From the NCBI GenBank assembly GCA_002428365.1, contig DIVW01000007.1, forward strand, positions 1 to 16,709: a stretch of DNA of 16,709 bases. The letters run 5' to 3'. A program made the translations under genes and the position numbers. Source of the DNA: Propionibacteriaceae bacterium UBA6122 (GTDB taxonomy: Bacteria; Actinomycetota; Actinomycetes; Propionibacteriales; Propionibacteriaceae). Positions 1 to 7,856 of the stretch are shown in pieces; position 1 is the first letter of the stretch, and each line of letters starts with the position of its first letter. The notes under the pieces were generated by a model. The model saw nothing but the letters and a program-made list of their open reading frames with translations, had not been told where the DNA came from and searched no databases.

Positions 1-1
1 G

Positions 2-520
2 GGCACGTTCCGGTACTACGTCACCACCGGCTCGTACTCGCCGAAGCGTGCGCTGACCTGGGCGGACCTGGAGAAGAAGCCGTTCCTCCAGGTCACCGAC
101 CCGCCGATCCGCGCGGGCGCGTACGAGATGCGGGGACGGCTCCCAGCCGGGCGTACCGGCCGGCACCTCGTCTACGTCATCTGGCAGAACTCGGACACCC
201 AGGACACGTACTACTCCTGCTCGGACGTGATCTTCCGGGCGGCACGCGGTGAGCCGGACGCGTCACCGGCAGCGCCGAAGGCGAGCGCGTCGCCTCCGCG
301 TACCCTCGCCGGCGCGGCGACCGACGAGGAGTCGGCCGTGCCGGTCGCGACGGTGACCGACGGCGGACCGCTGTCCCGGCCGCTCGTGGTCGGCGCGGCG
401 GCGCTCGTCGTCGCGCTGCTCGCGGCGGCGGTGGTCGGACTGCGGCGGACCGGCGGGCCGCCGCCCGGGCGGCCGTGCGGTGTCCGCAACCACCGCGCCG
501 GGCGGCGCCGCATCTGGTGA
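2..520 (+). CDS. Lytic polysaccharide monooxygenase AA10 (LPMO_10), C-terminal part, membrane-anchored
   Basis: This reading frame enters from the left edge, so the N-terminus and the copper-binding first histidine are not visible. The first ~80 residues match the end of the chitin/cellulose-active AA10 domain. They include FRYYVTTGSYSP, LTWADLEKKPF, and then HLVYVIWQNSDTQDTYYSC followed by SDVIF, where the final Phe is the position usually near the copper site. After the domain comes an Ala/Ser/Pro-rich linker, then one hydrophobic helix (PLVVGAAALVVALLAAAVVG) and a short Arg-rich tail. This indicates a C-terminal membrane anchor with the catalytic domain outside the cell. The family cleaves crystalline chitin or cellulose oxidatively; the substrate cannot be told from this fragment. 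It ends one base from the convergent reductase gene. Confidence 0.82.
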   Translation, partial: GTFRYYVTTGSYSPKRALTWADLEKKPFLQVTDPPIRAGAYEMRGRLPAGRTGRHLVYVIWQNSDTQDTYYSCSDVIFRAARGEPDASPAAPKASASPPRTLAGAATDEESAVPVATVTDGGPLSRPLVVGAAALVVALLAAAVVGLRRTGGPPPGRPCGVRNHRAGRRRIW

Positions 521-521
521 C

Positions 522-1526
522 TCAGCCGAGCAGGCCCTCGATCTCGGCCAGGTCGTTCCCGGCGAGGTCGAGGTTGTCCAGCGCGGCCACGTTGCCCTCC
601 AGCTGCGCCACGCTGCTCGCGCCGATGATGAGGCTGGTCATGCGCGGGTCGCGCAGCGCCCAGGCCAGGGCGAGCTGGGCAAGCGTCTGCCCGCGCCGCT
701 CGGCCACCGCGGCGAGCCCCCGGACCGTCGCCATCGTCTCGTCGTCCAGGTCGCTCTCGTTCAGGAAGACGCTCGTGCGCACCCGCGAGTCGGCCGGGAT
801 GCCCTTGAGGTAACGGTCGGTGAGCAGGCCCTGGGCGAGCGGGCTGTACGCGATGCAGCCGGCGCCGACGCGCTCCAGCGTGTCCAGCAGGCCGTCCTCC
901 TCCGTCCAGCGGTTCATCATCGAGTACGACGGCTGGTTGATCAGTAGCGGCGTACCCAGGTCGCGCAGGATCTCGGCGGCCCGCTCGGTCTGCTCCGAGT
1001 CGTAGTTGGAGATGCCCACGTAGAGCGCCTTGCCGGAGCGGACGATCGCGTCGAGCGCGCCCATCGTCTCCTCCAGCGGGGTCTCCGGGTCGAACCGGTG
1101 CGAGTAGAAGATGTCGACGTAGTCCAGCCCGAGACGGCGCAGCGACTGGTCCAGCGACGAGATCAGGTACTTGCGCGAACCCCACTCGCCGTACGGGCCG
1201 GGCCACATCAGATAACCGGCCTTGCTGGAGATCACCAGTTCGTCCCGGTACGGCTTCAGGTCGGTGGCGAGCAGCCGGCCGAAGTTCTCCTCCGCCGAAC
1301 CGGGCGGCGGGCCGTAGTTGTTGGCCAGGTCGAAGTGGGTCACGCCCAACTCGAACGCTCGCCGCAGCGTGGCGCGCTGATTGGCGAAGGGCACGTCGTC
1401 GCCGAAGTTGTGCCACAGGCCCAGCGATACCGCCGGCAGCTTTAGGCCGGTGCGGCCGACGCTCCGGTAGGGCATCCGTCCGTCGTAGCGGGCGGCGTCG
1501 GGGGTGTAGGCGTCCAGAATCGGCAT
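522..1526 (-). CDS. gpr: Aldo/keto reductase, YghZ/GPR type (L-glyceraldehyde 3-phosphate reductase family)
   Basis: This 334-aa protein is a full-length NADPH-dependent aldo/keto reductase. The catalytic tetrad is visible as D66 (HFDLANNYG), Y71, K102 (SSKAGYLMWPGPYG) and H143 (DIFYSHRFD). The motifs SLGLWHNFG, YGPPPGSAEENFGRLL, SRKYLISSLDQSL and YSPLAQGLLTDRYL follow Escherichia coli YghZ (GPR) almost word for word, so the AKR14-like subgroup is clear. The family reduces L-glyceraldehyde 3-phosphate and methylglyoxal-like aldehydes; the physiological substrate here is inferred. The ATG start has a GAGAGGAAG Shine-Dalgarno sequence a few bases upstream. The gene stands alone and converges on the LPMO gene. 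Its codon use is more extreme in G/C than that of the genes after 1680. Confidence 0.9.
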   Translation of the reverse strand: MPILDAYTPDAARYDGRMPYRSVGRTGLKLPAVSLGLWHNFGDDVPFANQRATLRRAFELGVTHFDLANNYGPPPGSAEENFGRLLATDLKPYRDELVISSKAGYLMWPGPYGEWGSRKYLISSLDQSLRRLGLDYVDIFYSHRFDPETPLEETMGALDAIVRSGKALYVGISNYDSEQTERAAEILRDLGTPLLINQPSYSMMNRWTEEDGLLDTLERVGAGCIAYSPLAQGLLTDRYLKGIPADSRVRTSVFLNESDLDDETMATVRGLAAVAERRGQTLAQLALAWALRDPRMTSLIIGASSVAQLEGNVAALDNLDLAGNDLAEIEGLLG

Positions 1527-1583
1527 CGTTGCTTCCTCTCAAGGGGAGTTTGAGTCTACGACCAGACCGATCCGGCGCGTCGA

Positions 1584-1665
1584 GGGTCCGTCCCCATGAG
1601 CTGCGCTAAATGGAACCGTCCCCGTTTGGAGCAGCGCAAAATGGGGACGGTTCCATTTAGCGCAG
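1584..1665. repeat. Dispersed repeat (GGGGACGGTTCC family) with perfect 23-bp inverted arms
   Basis: A perfect inverted repeat has arms at 1601-1623 and 1643-1665, each containing GGGGACGGTTCCATTTAGCG (or its complement), around a 19-bp loop. It is preceded by GGGTCCGTCCCCATGAGC (1584-1601), which recurs at 12659-12676. It lies between the start of the reductase gene and the end of sdaA, both on the minus strand. The transcript would fold into a very strong hairpin, so it could stop reading from the reductase promoter region or act as a REP-like element. Confidence 0.85.
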
Positions 1666-1683
1666 TTGGACGCCCCGGGGGCG

Positions 1684-3057
1684 TCAGCACTCGATGACGT
1701 TTACCGCCAGCCCGGCGCGGGCGGTTTCTTTGTACTTAACGCTCATGTCGGCCCCGGTTTGGCGCATCGTCTTGAGCACCGAATCGAGACTGACGATGTG
1801 GTGTCCGTCGCCGCGGAGGGCGGTGCGGGCGGCGGTGATCGCCTTCACCGCGCCGATGGCATTGCGCTCGATGCACGGGATCTGCACTAACCCGCCCACC
1901 GGATCGCAGGTGAGGCCGAGGTTGTGTTCCATGCCGATTTCGGCGGCATTCTCCACTTGTCCCGGGGTGCCGCCCAAGGCGGCCGCCATGCCAGCTGCGG
2001 CCATCGAGCAGGCCGCGCCGATTTCGCCCTGGCAGCCCACTTCGGCCCCGCTAATCGAAGCCAACTCCTTAATCACGACCCCAATCGCGCCGGCCGTCAG
2101 CAGGAAGCGAATGATGCCAGCGTTGTCAGCCCCATGGACGAAGCGCCGGTAGTACATCAGCACCGCGGGCACCACCCCGGCCGCACCGTTGGTGGGCGCG
2201 GTGACCACCCGTCCGCCAGCAGCATTTTCTTCGTTGACCGCCAGCGCGTAGAGGGTGATCCAGTCCATCCCGCGCAGCGGATCAGTGGTGTCGGTTTCCA
2301 CCTGCAACCGGTGCAACAACTCCGGGGCGCGGCGATGCACCTTCAGCCCGCCGGGCAACACCCCTTCAGTCTCCAGGCCGCGGTGAATGCTGTCGGTCAT
2401 CACGTCCCAAAGGCGCAACAGGCCAGCATCGATTTCGTCATCGGTGCGCCACACCCGCTCATTGGCCCGCATCACCCGCGCCACCGAAAAGCCATTCTCG
2501 GCACAGTGGGCGAGTAGTTCCACACCGCTGGCGAAGGGGTAGGGCACCGGAGTCGAGTCCGGGACGATCCGGTCGGGTCCGGTCTCGTTTTCGTCCAGGA
2601 CGAAGCCGCCACCCACCGAGTAGTAGGTGCGAGCGACCAACTGAACGCCGGCGGCGTCGGTCGCGGTGAAGATCATGCCGTTGGAATGCACCGGCAGTGA
2701 GCGGCGCCGATGCAGCACCACGTCGGTGTCTGGGTTGAAGGCGATCACCTTGTCGCCGGCCAACTTCAGCTGGCCGGAGTCGCGGCAGTTTTGAACCATT
2801 GGACGCACCGCTGGCGGGTCAACCGTCTCCGGATCTTGGCCAGCCAGCCCGAGCACCACTGCCGCCACACTGCCGTGACCGTGGCCAGTAGCGCCCAATG
2901 AGCCGAAGAGTTCCGCCCGTACCCCAGCAACCTGAGGAAGCAGGCCGTCCGCGGACAGGGCGGCCACAAATCGTCCGGCGGCCTTCATTGGCCCGACGGT
3001 GTGGGAGGAGGACGGGCCGATTCCCACCCGGAAGAGATCAAAGACGCTCAGCGCCAT
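1684..3057 (-). CDS. sdaA: L-serine dehydratase (L-serine ammonia-lyase), single-chain iron-sulfur type
   Basis: This 457-aa enzyme converts L-serine to pyruvate and ammonia. The N-terminal beta domain begins MALSVFDLFRVGIGPSSSHT and contains the SSSHT signature; the alpha domain follows from about residue 240. Cysteines C342 (GCQGEIG), C384 (LTCDPVGGLVQIPC) and C395 match the three [4Fe-4S] ligands of the Legionella enzyme, offset by one. The protein ends in C457 (NVIEC), the equivalent of the C-terminal tail cysteine that occupies the fourth iron in the resting Legionella enzyme. SAPTN-like (VVTAPTNGAAG) and GMEHNLG motifs are also present. Length and motifs are normal. Only a weak GAGG lies just before the ATG. 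It is divergent from the DUF2207-like gene with a 152-bp gap in which no convincing operator was seen. Confidence 0.96.
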   Translation of the reverse strand: MALSVFDLFRVGIGPSSSHTVGPMKAAGRFVAALSADGLLPQVAGVRAELFGSLGATGHGHGSVAAVVLGLAGQDPETVDPPAVRPMVQNCRDSGQLKLAGDKVIAFNPDTDVVLHRRRSLPVHSNGMIFTATDAAGVQLVARTYYSVGGGFVLDENETGPDRIVPDSTPVPYPFASGVELLAHCAENGFSVARVMRANERVWRTDDEIDAGLLRLWDVMTDSIHRGLETEGVLPGGLKVHRRAPELLHRLQVETDTTDPLRGMDWITLYALAVNEENAAGGRVVTAPTNGAAGVVPAVLMYYRRFVHGADNAGIIRFLLTAGAIGVVIKELASISGAEVGCQGEIGAACSMAAAGMAAALGGTPGQVENAAEIGMEHNLGLTCDPVGGLVQIPCIERNAIGAVKAITAARTALRGDGHHIVSLDSVLKTMRQTGADMSVKYKETARAGLAVNVIEC

Positions 3058-3209
3058 GGCCTCAGGCTAGCCGTCCGCCTCGTCGCGGGTGCGATCCAGT
3101 GGTGGTTATCAGCACCTCTACACCAGTTCACCTTCGCCGGCGCCCCGGGCTGCGGTTGGACAAAGCAAGCTCACAGCTGGCTGACGAGCACCATTTCGGG
3201 TGATCAGCC

Positions 3210-4307
3210 ATGATTGGACCCATGGGTGTCGTCGTAGGACTGGTAGTCGTGGTGGCCGCAGTAGTGGCGGGGATCGCAGTGCGGATTTGGCGCCGCGATG
3301 AGGTATTCGAGGGGATCACCCCAGGATTGCTGCCAGCCCCTGGCCAGCCGACGGTGCGTCGCCATCTGCGTCGCGGCGAGCAGCCTCCGGTGGCCGTCCG
3401 CTTCAATCCGCCGGACGGAGTTAGCCCTGGCCTGGCCGGAGTGGCCATCGACGGCCGGGTCGATCCGGTGGAACTGTCGGCGACCCTGATCGATTTGGGC
3501 CAGCGCGGCTGGCTGCGCCTGCACCCGCTCACCAAGGCGCCCGGCGACAAGCCGTACGACTGGGAGATCATCGCTTCGACCCAGCCGCCCAGCGAGCCGC
3601 TCAGCCCCACCGAGCAGGCCCTGCTCACCGCGGCCTTCAGCCAAGGGCCGAGCACGACTTTGGCCACCTTCCGCAAGCGTCCAGAGGTGAAGGATGCCGG
3701 CGACATTCTGCTGAGCGAAGCGGCCTCCCGTAACTGGCTGAAGCACATTTCGCAGTCGGCGGCCTGGTCGGCGAAGTCGATCGGCCCGCTCCTGATCGGC
3801 ATTGGCGTGCTGGGGTTGTTCCTGTTTGGGCTCGGTTTCATCGGCATCGGCATGATCATCGGCGGCGCCATCTTTTCGGCCATGGTTGGCAAGCTGCCCG
3901 AACCGCTCAGCGCCGAGGGCTACGCAGTGCGCGTCCAATGTGAAGGCTTCAAGCAGTATCTGGCCACCGCCGAGGCGGAGCAGCTGAAGTTCGAGGTCGG
4001 CATCGACACGTTCTCCCGGTACCTGCCCTACGCGATGGTTTTCGGCGTGGTCGACCACTGGCGCAGTGTGTTCGCCGAGGCGCTGGCCCAAGACCCGTCC
4101 GCGGAGCTGGACGGCATGGGTTGGCTGGTGCTGGACGATGTCATGAGCACCATGTTGATTCTGGAGATGTTTGGCGGCGGTTCCGAGATCTTCGCCAGCC
4201 TGGCCACCGACTTCGCCGGCTTCGCTGAGTTGCCGGGCGTCGACGGTCTGATGGAATCAGTTGGCAGTGCCTTCGAGGGCTTCGATCTGGGCGATTTCGG
4301 CGACTGA
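3210..4307 (+). CDS. DUF2207-like membrane protein lacking the usual N-terminal extracellular domain
   Basis: This 365-aa protein resembles the C-terminal part of DUF2207 (COG4907) predicted membrane proteins. The resemblance covers the segment VDPVELSATLIDLGQRGWLRL (~85-103), LSPTEQALLTAAF (131-143), a two-helix membrane hairpin (~191-226), and AEGYAVRVQCEGFKQYLATAE then FSRYLPYAMVFGVVDHW (235-284). A first membrane helix is at ~7-25. The usual signal peptide and large N-terminal ectodomain are absent; the protein starts directly with the helix that normally follows them. The tail is Gly/Phe/Asp-rich (GSAFEGFDLGDFGD). The ATG at 3210 is preferred over the one at 3222 because GGGTGA precedes it by 6 bases. 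Function is unknown in the family. Confidence 0.75.
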   Translation: MIGPMGVVVGLVVVVAAVVAGIAVRIWRRDEVFEGITPGLLPAPGQPTVRRHLRRGEQPPVAVRFNPPDGVSPGLAGVAIDGRVDPVELSATLIDLGQRGWLRLHPLTKAPGDKPYDWEIIASTQPPSEPLSPTEQALLTAAFSQGPSTTLATFRKRPEVKDAGDILLSEAASRNWLKHISQSAAWSAKSIGPLLIGIGVLGLFLFGLGFIGIGMIIGGAIFSAMVGKLPEPLSAEGYAVRVQCEGFKQYLATAEAEQLKFEVGIDTFSRYLPYAMVFGVVDHWRSVFAEALAQDPSAELDGMGWLVLDDVMSTMLILEMFGGGSEIFASLATDFAGFAELPGVDGLMESVGSAFEGFDLGDFGD

Positions 4308-4411
4308 GGCGCCAGTTGGCCTTCGGCGGTAGCCGATCTCGTCCTTCCGGACGACCCACACCACCACAGCGGACGACGCGTTTGCGCAACCCCGGCGCCT
4401 AGCGTTGCGGT

Positions 4412-4459
4412 GACGCTCGGCTGGCGGTGCAGATGCGCTGCCTGTTTGCTCCGAGCGTC
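4412..4459. promoter_or_regulatory. 9-bp inverted repeat upstream of the ABC exporter operon
   Basis: GACGCTCGG (4412-4420) and CCGAGCGTC (4451-4459) are perfect reverse complements 30 bases apart, in the 190-bp gap between the DUF2207-like gene and the exporter ATPase. No run of T follows, so a simple terminator is unlikely. An mRNA leader hairpin or a regulator site are possible readings. No clear -10/-35 pair was recognised here. Confidence 0.3.
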
Positions 4460-4497
4460 GTTCCGCGCCGTCGTCCTGCCAGTTTGGAGTTCACACC

Positions 4498-5247
4498 ATG
4501 ACCATGCCCGCCCCGTCGTTGCTCGACACCATCGCATCAGCACACCAACTCACCAAGGTTTACGGCAGCGGTGAGGCTGAGGTTCGCGCACTCGACGGGG
4601 TCGATGTCGACTTCGCCGCCGGGTCGTTCACCGCGATCATGGGGCCCTCCGGTTCGGGCAAATCCACCCTGATGCACTGCCTGGCCGGTCTGGATCGACC
4701 CACTTCGGGTCGGGTGCTGCTCGGCGGCCACGACTTGTCAGCCCTCAACGACAAGGCACTCACCCGGGTGCGCCGCGACGCGGTCGGCTTCGTCTTTCAG
4801 GCTTTCAACCTGCTGCCAACGCTCACTGCCGAGCAAAACATCGTGCTACCGCTTGATCTGGCCGGACGCCGACCGGACGCAGATTTGCTCGTCCGGCTGG
4901 TCGAATCGCTGCGGCTAACTGATCGGCTCAAGCATTTGCCGTCCCAGCTATCTGGTGGACAGCAGCAGCGGGTGGCCATCGCACGGGCGTTGATCTCCCA
5001 ACCGGCGGTCGTGTTTGCCGACGAACCCACCGGAGCGCTCGATTCGCGCGCCAGCCACGAACTGCTGAACTACCTGCGCAAGACCTGTATAGATCTTGGT
5101 CAGACCATCGTGATGGTCACCCACGATCCGAATGCAGCCGCGTTCGCTGATCGCACCGTGCTGCTCAGCGATGGCAGCGTCGTCGACGACCTCGCCCAGC
5201 CCAGCGCTGCGGCGATCATGGCCGCCATGGCCAAGCTGGGGGCCTGA
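4498..5247 (+). CDS. ABC exporter ATP-binding protein, MacB/LolD type
   Basis: This 249-aa ATPase subunit contains Walker A GPSGSGKST (49-57), Q-loop Q101 (FVFQAFNLLP), signature LSGGQQQR (151-158), Walker B VVFADEPTGALD (171-182) and H-loop H209 (VMVTHD). The GFVFQAFNLLPTLTAEQN stretch is typical of the MacB/LolD/FtsE group that pairs with FtsX-fold permeases. The ATG has GGAG 8 bases upstream. Its stop overlaps the permease start by one base (TGATG), so the two are translated together and form one transporter. The exported substrate cannot be read from the sequence; relatives move lipoproteins, antimicrobial peptides or act in mechanotransmission. Confidence 0.95.
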   Translation: MTMPAPSLLDTIASAHQLTKVYGSGEAEVRALDGVDVDFAAGSFTAIMGPSGSGKSTLMHCLAGLDRPTSGRVLLGGHDLSALNDKALTRVRRDAVGFVFQAFNLLPTLTAEQNIVLPLDLAGRRPDADLLVRLVESLRLTDRLKHLPSQLSGGQQQRVAIARALISQPAVVFADEPTGALDSRASHELLNYLRKTCIDLGQTIVMVTHDPNAAAFADRTVLLSDGSVVDDLAQPSAAAIMAAMAKLGA

Positions 5248-7685
5248 TGTTTCGCCAAGCTCTCTCTGAGGTGCGTCACCACCCCGGACGTTTCATTTCC
5301 ACCCTGTTGGCAATCGCCATTTCGGTGGCCTTCCTGGCCGGGTCGGCCACGCTGGTAGCCACTGAAGGCCAAGCCCAAGGCAAGGCGATGAACGTCTCGC
5401 TGGCCATGGCCGATGTTGCGGTCAAAGTGCCGCAGGGCACTGAAGTGCGCGGCATCGGTGCGGTCATCGGTGGCCAAGCCGGTATCGCCGCCTACGCACC
5501 GGTTTTGTCGACCTCGCTGGTCGTCTCCTCCGGTGCCATCTCTCAAGCTCTGCACCTGGTGAACCTGCCCCCGGAATCCCTGCGATGGGCAGTACTTACC
5601 GCCGGACGTTGGCCGCAGGCAGCCGATGAGATCGTGCTGAGCGCTGGCGCAGCCCGCGCGTTGAACGTCCAAGTTGGCCAGGAGCTAAAGCCAGCCGGTG
5701 GCGAGATGCGGCTCAAGGTTGTTGGTCTGACCAATGAGCCGAGCGGGCTGTTCACCAAGACCGGCTACGCCTCGGATGCCTTCTTCGATTCGGCTGGCCT
5801 CACTGCATCGTCGGCGCAGCAATGGGCGATCAAGGTGGCCGATGGGGTGCAGCCGAGCGCGGTGATCGCTGGGCTGAATCCGAAGCTCGCCCAGCTGAAC
5901 CCGGCCGTGCAGGCCGAGCCAGCCGAAGTGGTGCGTGGCAAAGCGGTGGCCCGCCTGGCTGGCGACTTCGACGCTTTTGCCAATGTGTTGTGGGCCTTCG
6001 CTGGCGTCTCGCTGGTGGTGGGCATGATCACCATCGCCAACACCTTCACGATCACACTCGCCCAGCGGCGGCGCCAGATCGGGCTGCTGCGAGCCGTTGG
6101 CGCCTCCGGGGCCCAGGTGCGGCGGCGCTTCCTGGCCGAGGCCGCATTGTTGGGCGGGTTTGGTTCGCTGCTGGGATTGGCGTTCGGCATCGGGCTGGCC
6201 GTCGCGGTAACCACCTGGAGTACTGCACTGTTCTGGGGGCTGGCGCTGCCGGCCGCTCAGCTGGCAATCGCGTTCGGGCTAGGCGTGTTGGCCACCATGG
6301 TGGCGGCGTTCGTCCCGATTCTGCGGGGCACGCGGGTGCTGCCGCTGGAGGCGCTGCAGCCGGCCCTCGGCGGTGACGAGCGCCGGCTGCTTTCGGTGTG
6401 GCGGATTGTGTTGTGTGGCCTACTGCTTGTTGCTGGCTTCGCACTGGCGGCGATCGCGGTGTCGTCCAAGGACGAAAATGCCCTGCTCATCGCAATCGGA
6501 GCGGGGGCGCTGATCTCCGCTGGAGTGTTGTTCGGCGGGCCGCTTTTCGTCCCGTCGCTGCTGAAGGTGACGGGGCTGGCGGTGCGTCGTTTCGGGACGG
6601 TCTCGCGTTTGGCCGCCGACAACGCTGAGCGCAATCCGCGCCGGGCCACCGCGACCGCCACCGCGCTGATGTTGGCCATCGGCTTGATGGTCACCTTGCA
6701 GGTGAGTACCGCCAGCATTCGGGCCACGGTGCTTGACCAATTGCAGCGGCACTACCCGGTGGACGTGCAGGTGGCCTGGACTTCTGGCGACGAAGTGCTG
6801 AAACCCATTCCGGTTGAAGCCTCGACCAGGCTCGCCCAGATTCCAGGGGTGGACGCCACCGTGCTGCTCGACGCTGGCGCGGCCACCATGCGCAACAACG
6901 GCGACGTGCAGTTGATCGCCTACAACGCTGGCATGCCGGCGGCGACCGGACTGAGCGATCAGGTTGGCGACGGCGAGGTGCTGGTGAACACTTCGGTGGC
7001 CAAAGGTATGGAGAAGACCGTCTCCATCGACGGATCGGCAGGCAGCCTCACCTTGAAGGTGGTGGCTTCGGAGTTGCCCGACTACGGCCAGGCGATCGTT
7101 TCGCCAGCGAGTCTCGCCAGGATCACGTCAGTGGCATCGGATTCAGTGATGTGGCTGTCGGTGCCTAATCGCGGCGACGCGGTGAATGTGCTCGTGGCCG
7201 CCGCCGACATAGCCGAATCGCAGGAGCGGGTGACGGGTTCGATGGTGATGGCGGCGCTGTATGAGCAGGTGCTGAACATCTTACTGGCCATCACCACCGG
7301 GCTGCTCGCCGTGGCGGTGCTGATCGCACTGATCGGGGTGAGCAACACCCTCGGCCTTTCGGTGCTAGAACGAAAGCGGGAATCGGCGTTGCTGCGGGCA
7401 CTCGGCCTGCAGGCTGGCTCACTGCGCGCCATGCTCACCATTGAGGCGCTGCAAGTGACGATCGTCGGGGTATTGGTCGGGGTGGTGGCTGGCGGCTTCT
7501 TCGGCTGGCTGGCGGTCACCGCGACCGGAAACTCCGGCGGCTTCGACTCAGTGAGCTTCGCGGTGGACGTGCCGCAGACGCTCGGCATGATCGCAATCGC
7601 GATGGCGGCAGCCGCGCTGGCGTCCGTCCTGCCGGGAAGGCGAGCCGCCAAGGCCGCCCCAACTGAGGCCTTGGCCGACATCTGA
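5247..7685 (+). CDS. ABC exporter permease with two FtsX domains
   Basis: This 812-aa membrane protein has the internally duplicated layout common in actinobacterial MacB-like exporters. It has a first helix (~15-36), a large external MacB_PCD-like domain (~40-235), and a first FtsX domain (~245-370) with LAQRRRQIGLLRAVGASGAQVRRRF. A pair of helices (~385-440) follows, then one helix (~468-486), a second external domain (~490-670), and a second FtsX domain (~675-805) with LERKRESALLRALGLQAGSLRAML. About ten membrane helices are expected. It starts inside the ATPase stop codon and has no room for its own promoter. The long external domains suggest handling of a hydrophobic or envelope-associated substrate; which one is unknown. 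Confidence 0.94.
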   Translation: MFRQALSEVRHHPGRFISTLLAIAISVAFLAGSATLVATEGQAQGKAMNVSLAMADVAVKVPQGTEVRGIGAVIGGQAGIAAYAPVLSTSLVVSSGAISQALHLVNLPPESLRWAVLTAGRWPQAADEIVLSAGAARALNVQVGQELKPAGGEMRLKVVGLTNEPSGLFTKTGYASDAFFDSAGLTASSAQQWAIKVADGVQPSAVIAGLNPKLAQLNPAVQAEPAEVVRGKAVARLAGDFDAFANVLWAFAGVSLVVGMITIANTFTITLAQRRRQIGLLRAVGASGAQVRRRFLAEAALLGGFGSLLGLAFGIGLAVAVTTWSTALFWGLALPAAQLAIAFGLGVLATMVAAFVPILRGTRVLPLEALQPALGGDERRLLSVWRIVLCGLLLVAGFALAAIAVSSKDENALLIAIGAGALISAGVLFGGPLFVPSLLKVTGLAVRRFGTVSRLAADNAERNPRRATATATALMLAIGLMVTLQVSTASIRATVLDQLQRHYPVDVQVAWTSGDEVLKPIPVEASTRLAQIPGVDATVLLDAGAATMRNNGDVQLIAYNAGMPAATGLSDQVGDGEVLVNTSVAKGMEKTVSIDGSAGSLTLKVVASELPDYGQAIVSPASLARITSVASDSVMWLSVPNRGDAVNVLVAAADIAESQERVTGSMVMAALYEQVLNILLAITTGLLAVAVLIALIGVSNTLGLSVLERKRESALLRALGLQAGSLRAMLTIEALQVTIVGVLVGVVAGGFFGWLAVTATGNSGGFDSVSFAVDVPQTLGMIAIAMAAAALASVLPGRRAAKAAPTEALADI

Positions 7686-7743
7686 CCCAGGCGGCTGAGC
7701 GGCCCAAGTTTGCTGAGTGATTCCAGTTGGCTGAGCCCCACCC

Positions 7744-7842
7744 AAGTTGGCTGAGCCCGTCGAAGCCCCTTCGACAAGCTCAGGGAACTGGGCTGAAGTT
7801 GGCTGAGCCCGTCGAAGCCCCTTCGACAAGCTCAGGGAACTG
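7744..7842. repeat. REP-like 47-bp direct repeat pair with nested hairpins
   Basis: Two identical 47-bp copies (7744-7790 and 7796-7842) are 5 bp apart. Each contains a stem GTCGAAG-CCC-CTTCGAC (7759-7775 in the first) inside an outer stem CTGAGC/GCTCAG (7751-7783; 7803-7835 in the second). Degenerate copies of AGTTGGCTGAG occur just before at about 7708 and 7725. The array lies between the 3' ends of convergent genes, a typical place for REP-like elements, and could end transcription from both sides. The core CCCTTCGACAAGCTCAGGGA is of a type widespread in bacterial genomes. Confidence 0.85.
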
Positions 7843-7856
7843 CGGGGGCGGGCCAA

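Noticed and set aside
211..1542. Long minus-strand open frame of 443 codons
   Set aside because: Arg/Pro/Ala-rich shadow of the reductase and LPMO genes in high-GC DNA; the true reductase frame carries the full catalytic tetrad.
3128..4091. Two long minus-strand frames opposite the DUF2207-like gene
   Set aside because: No family features, low-complexity Thr/Pro/Arg composition, and fully covered by the better-supported plus-strand gene.
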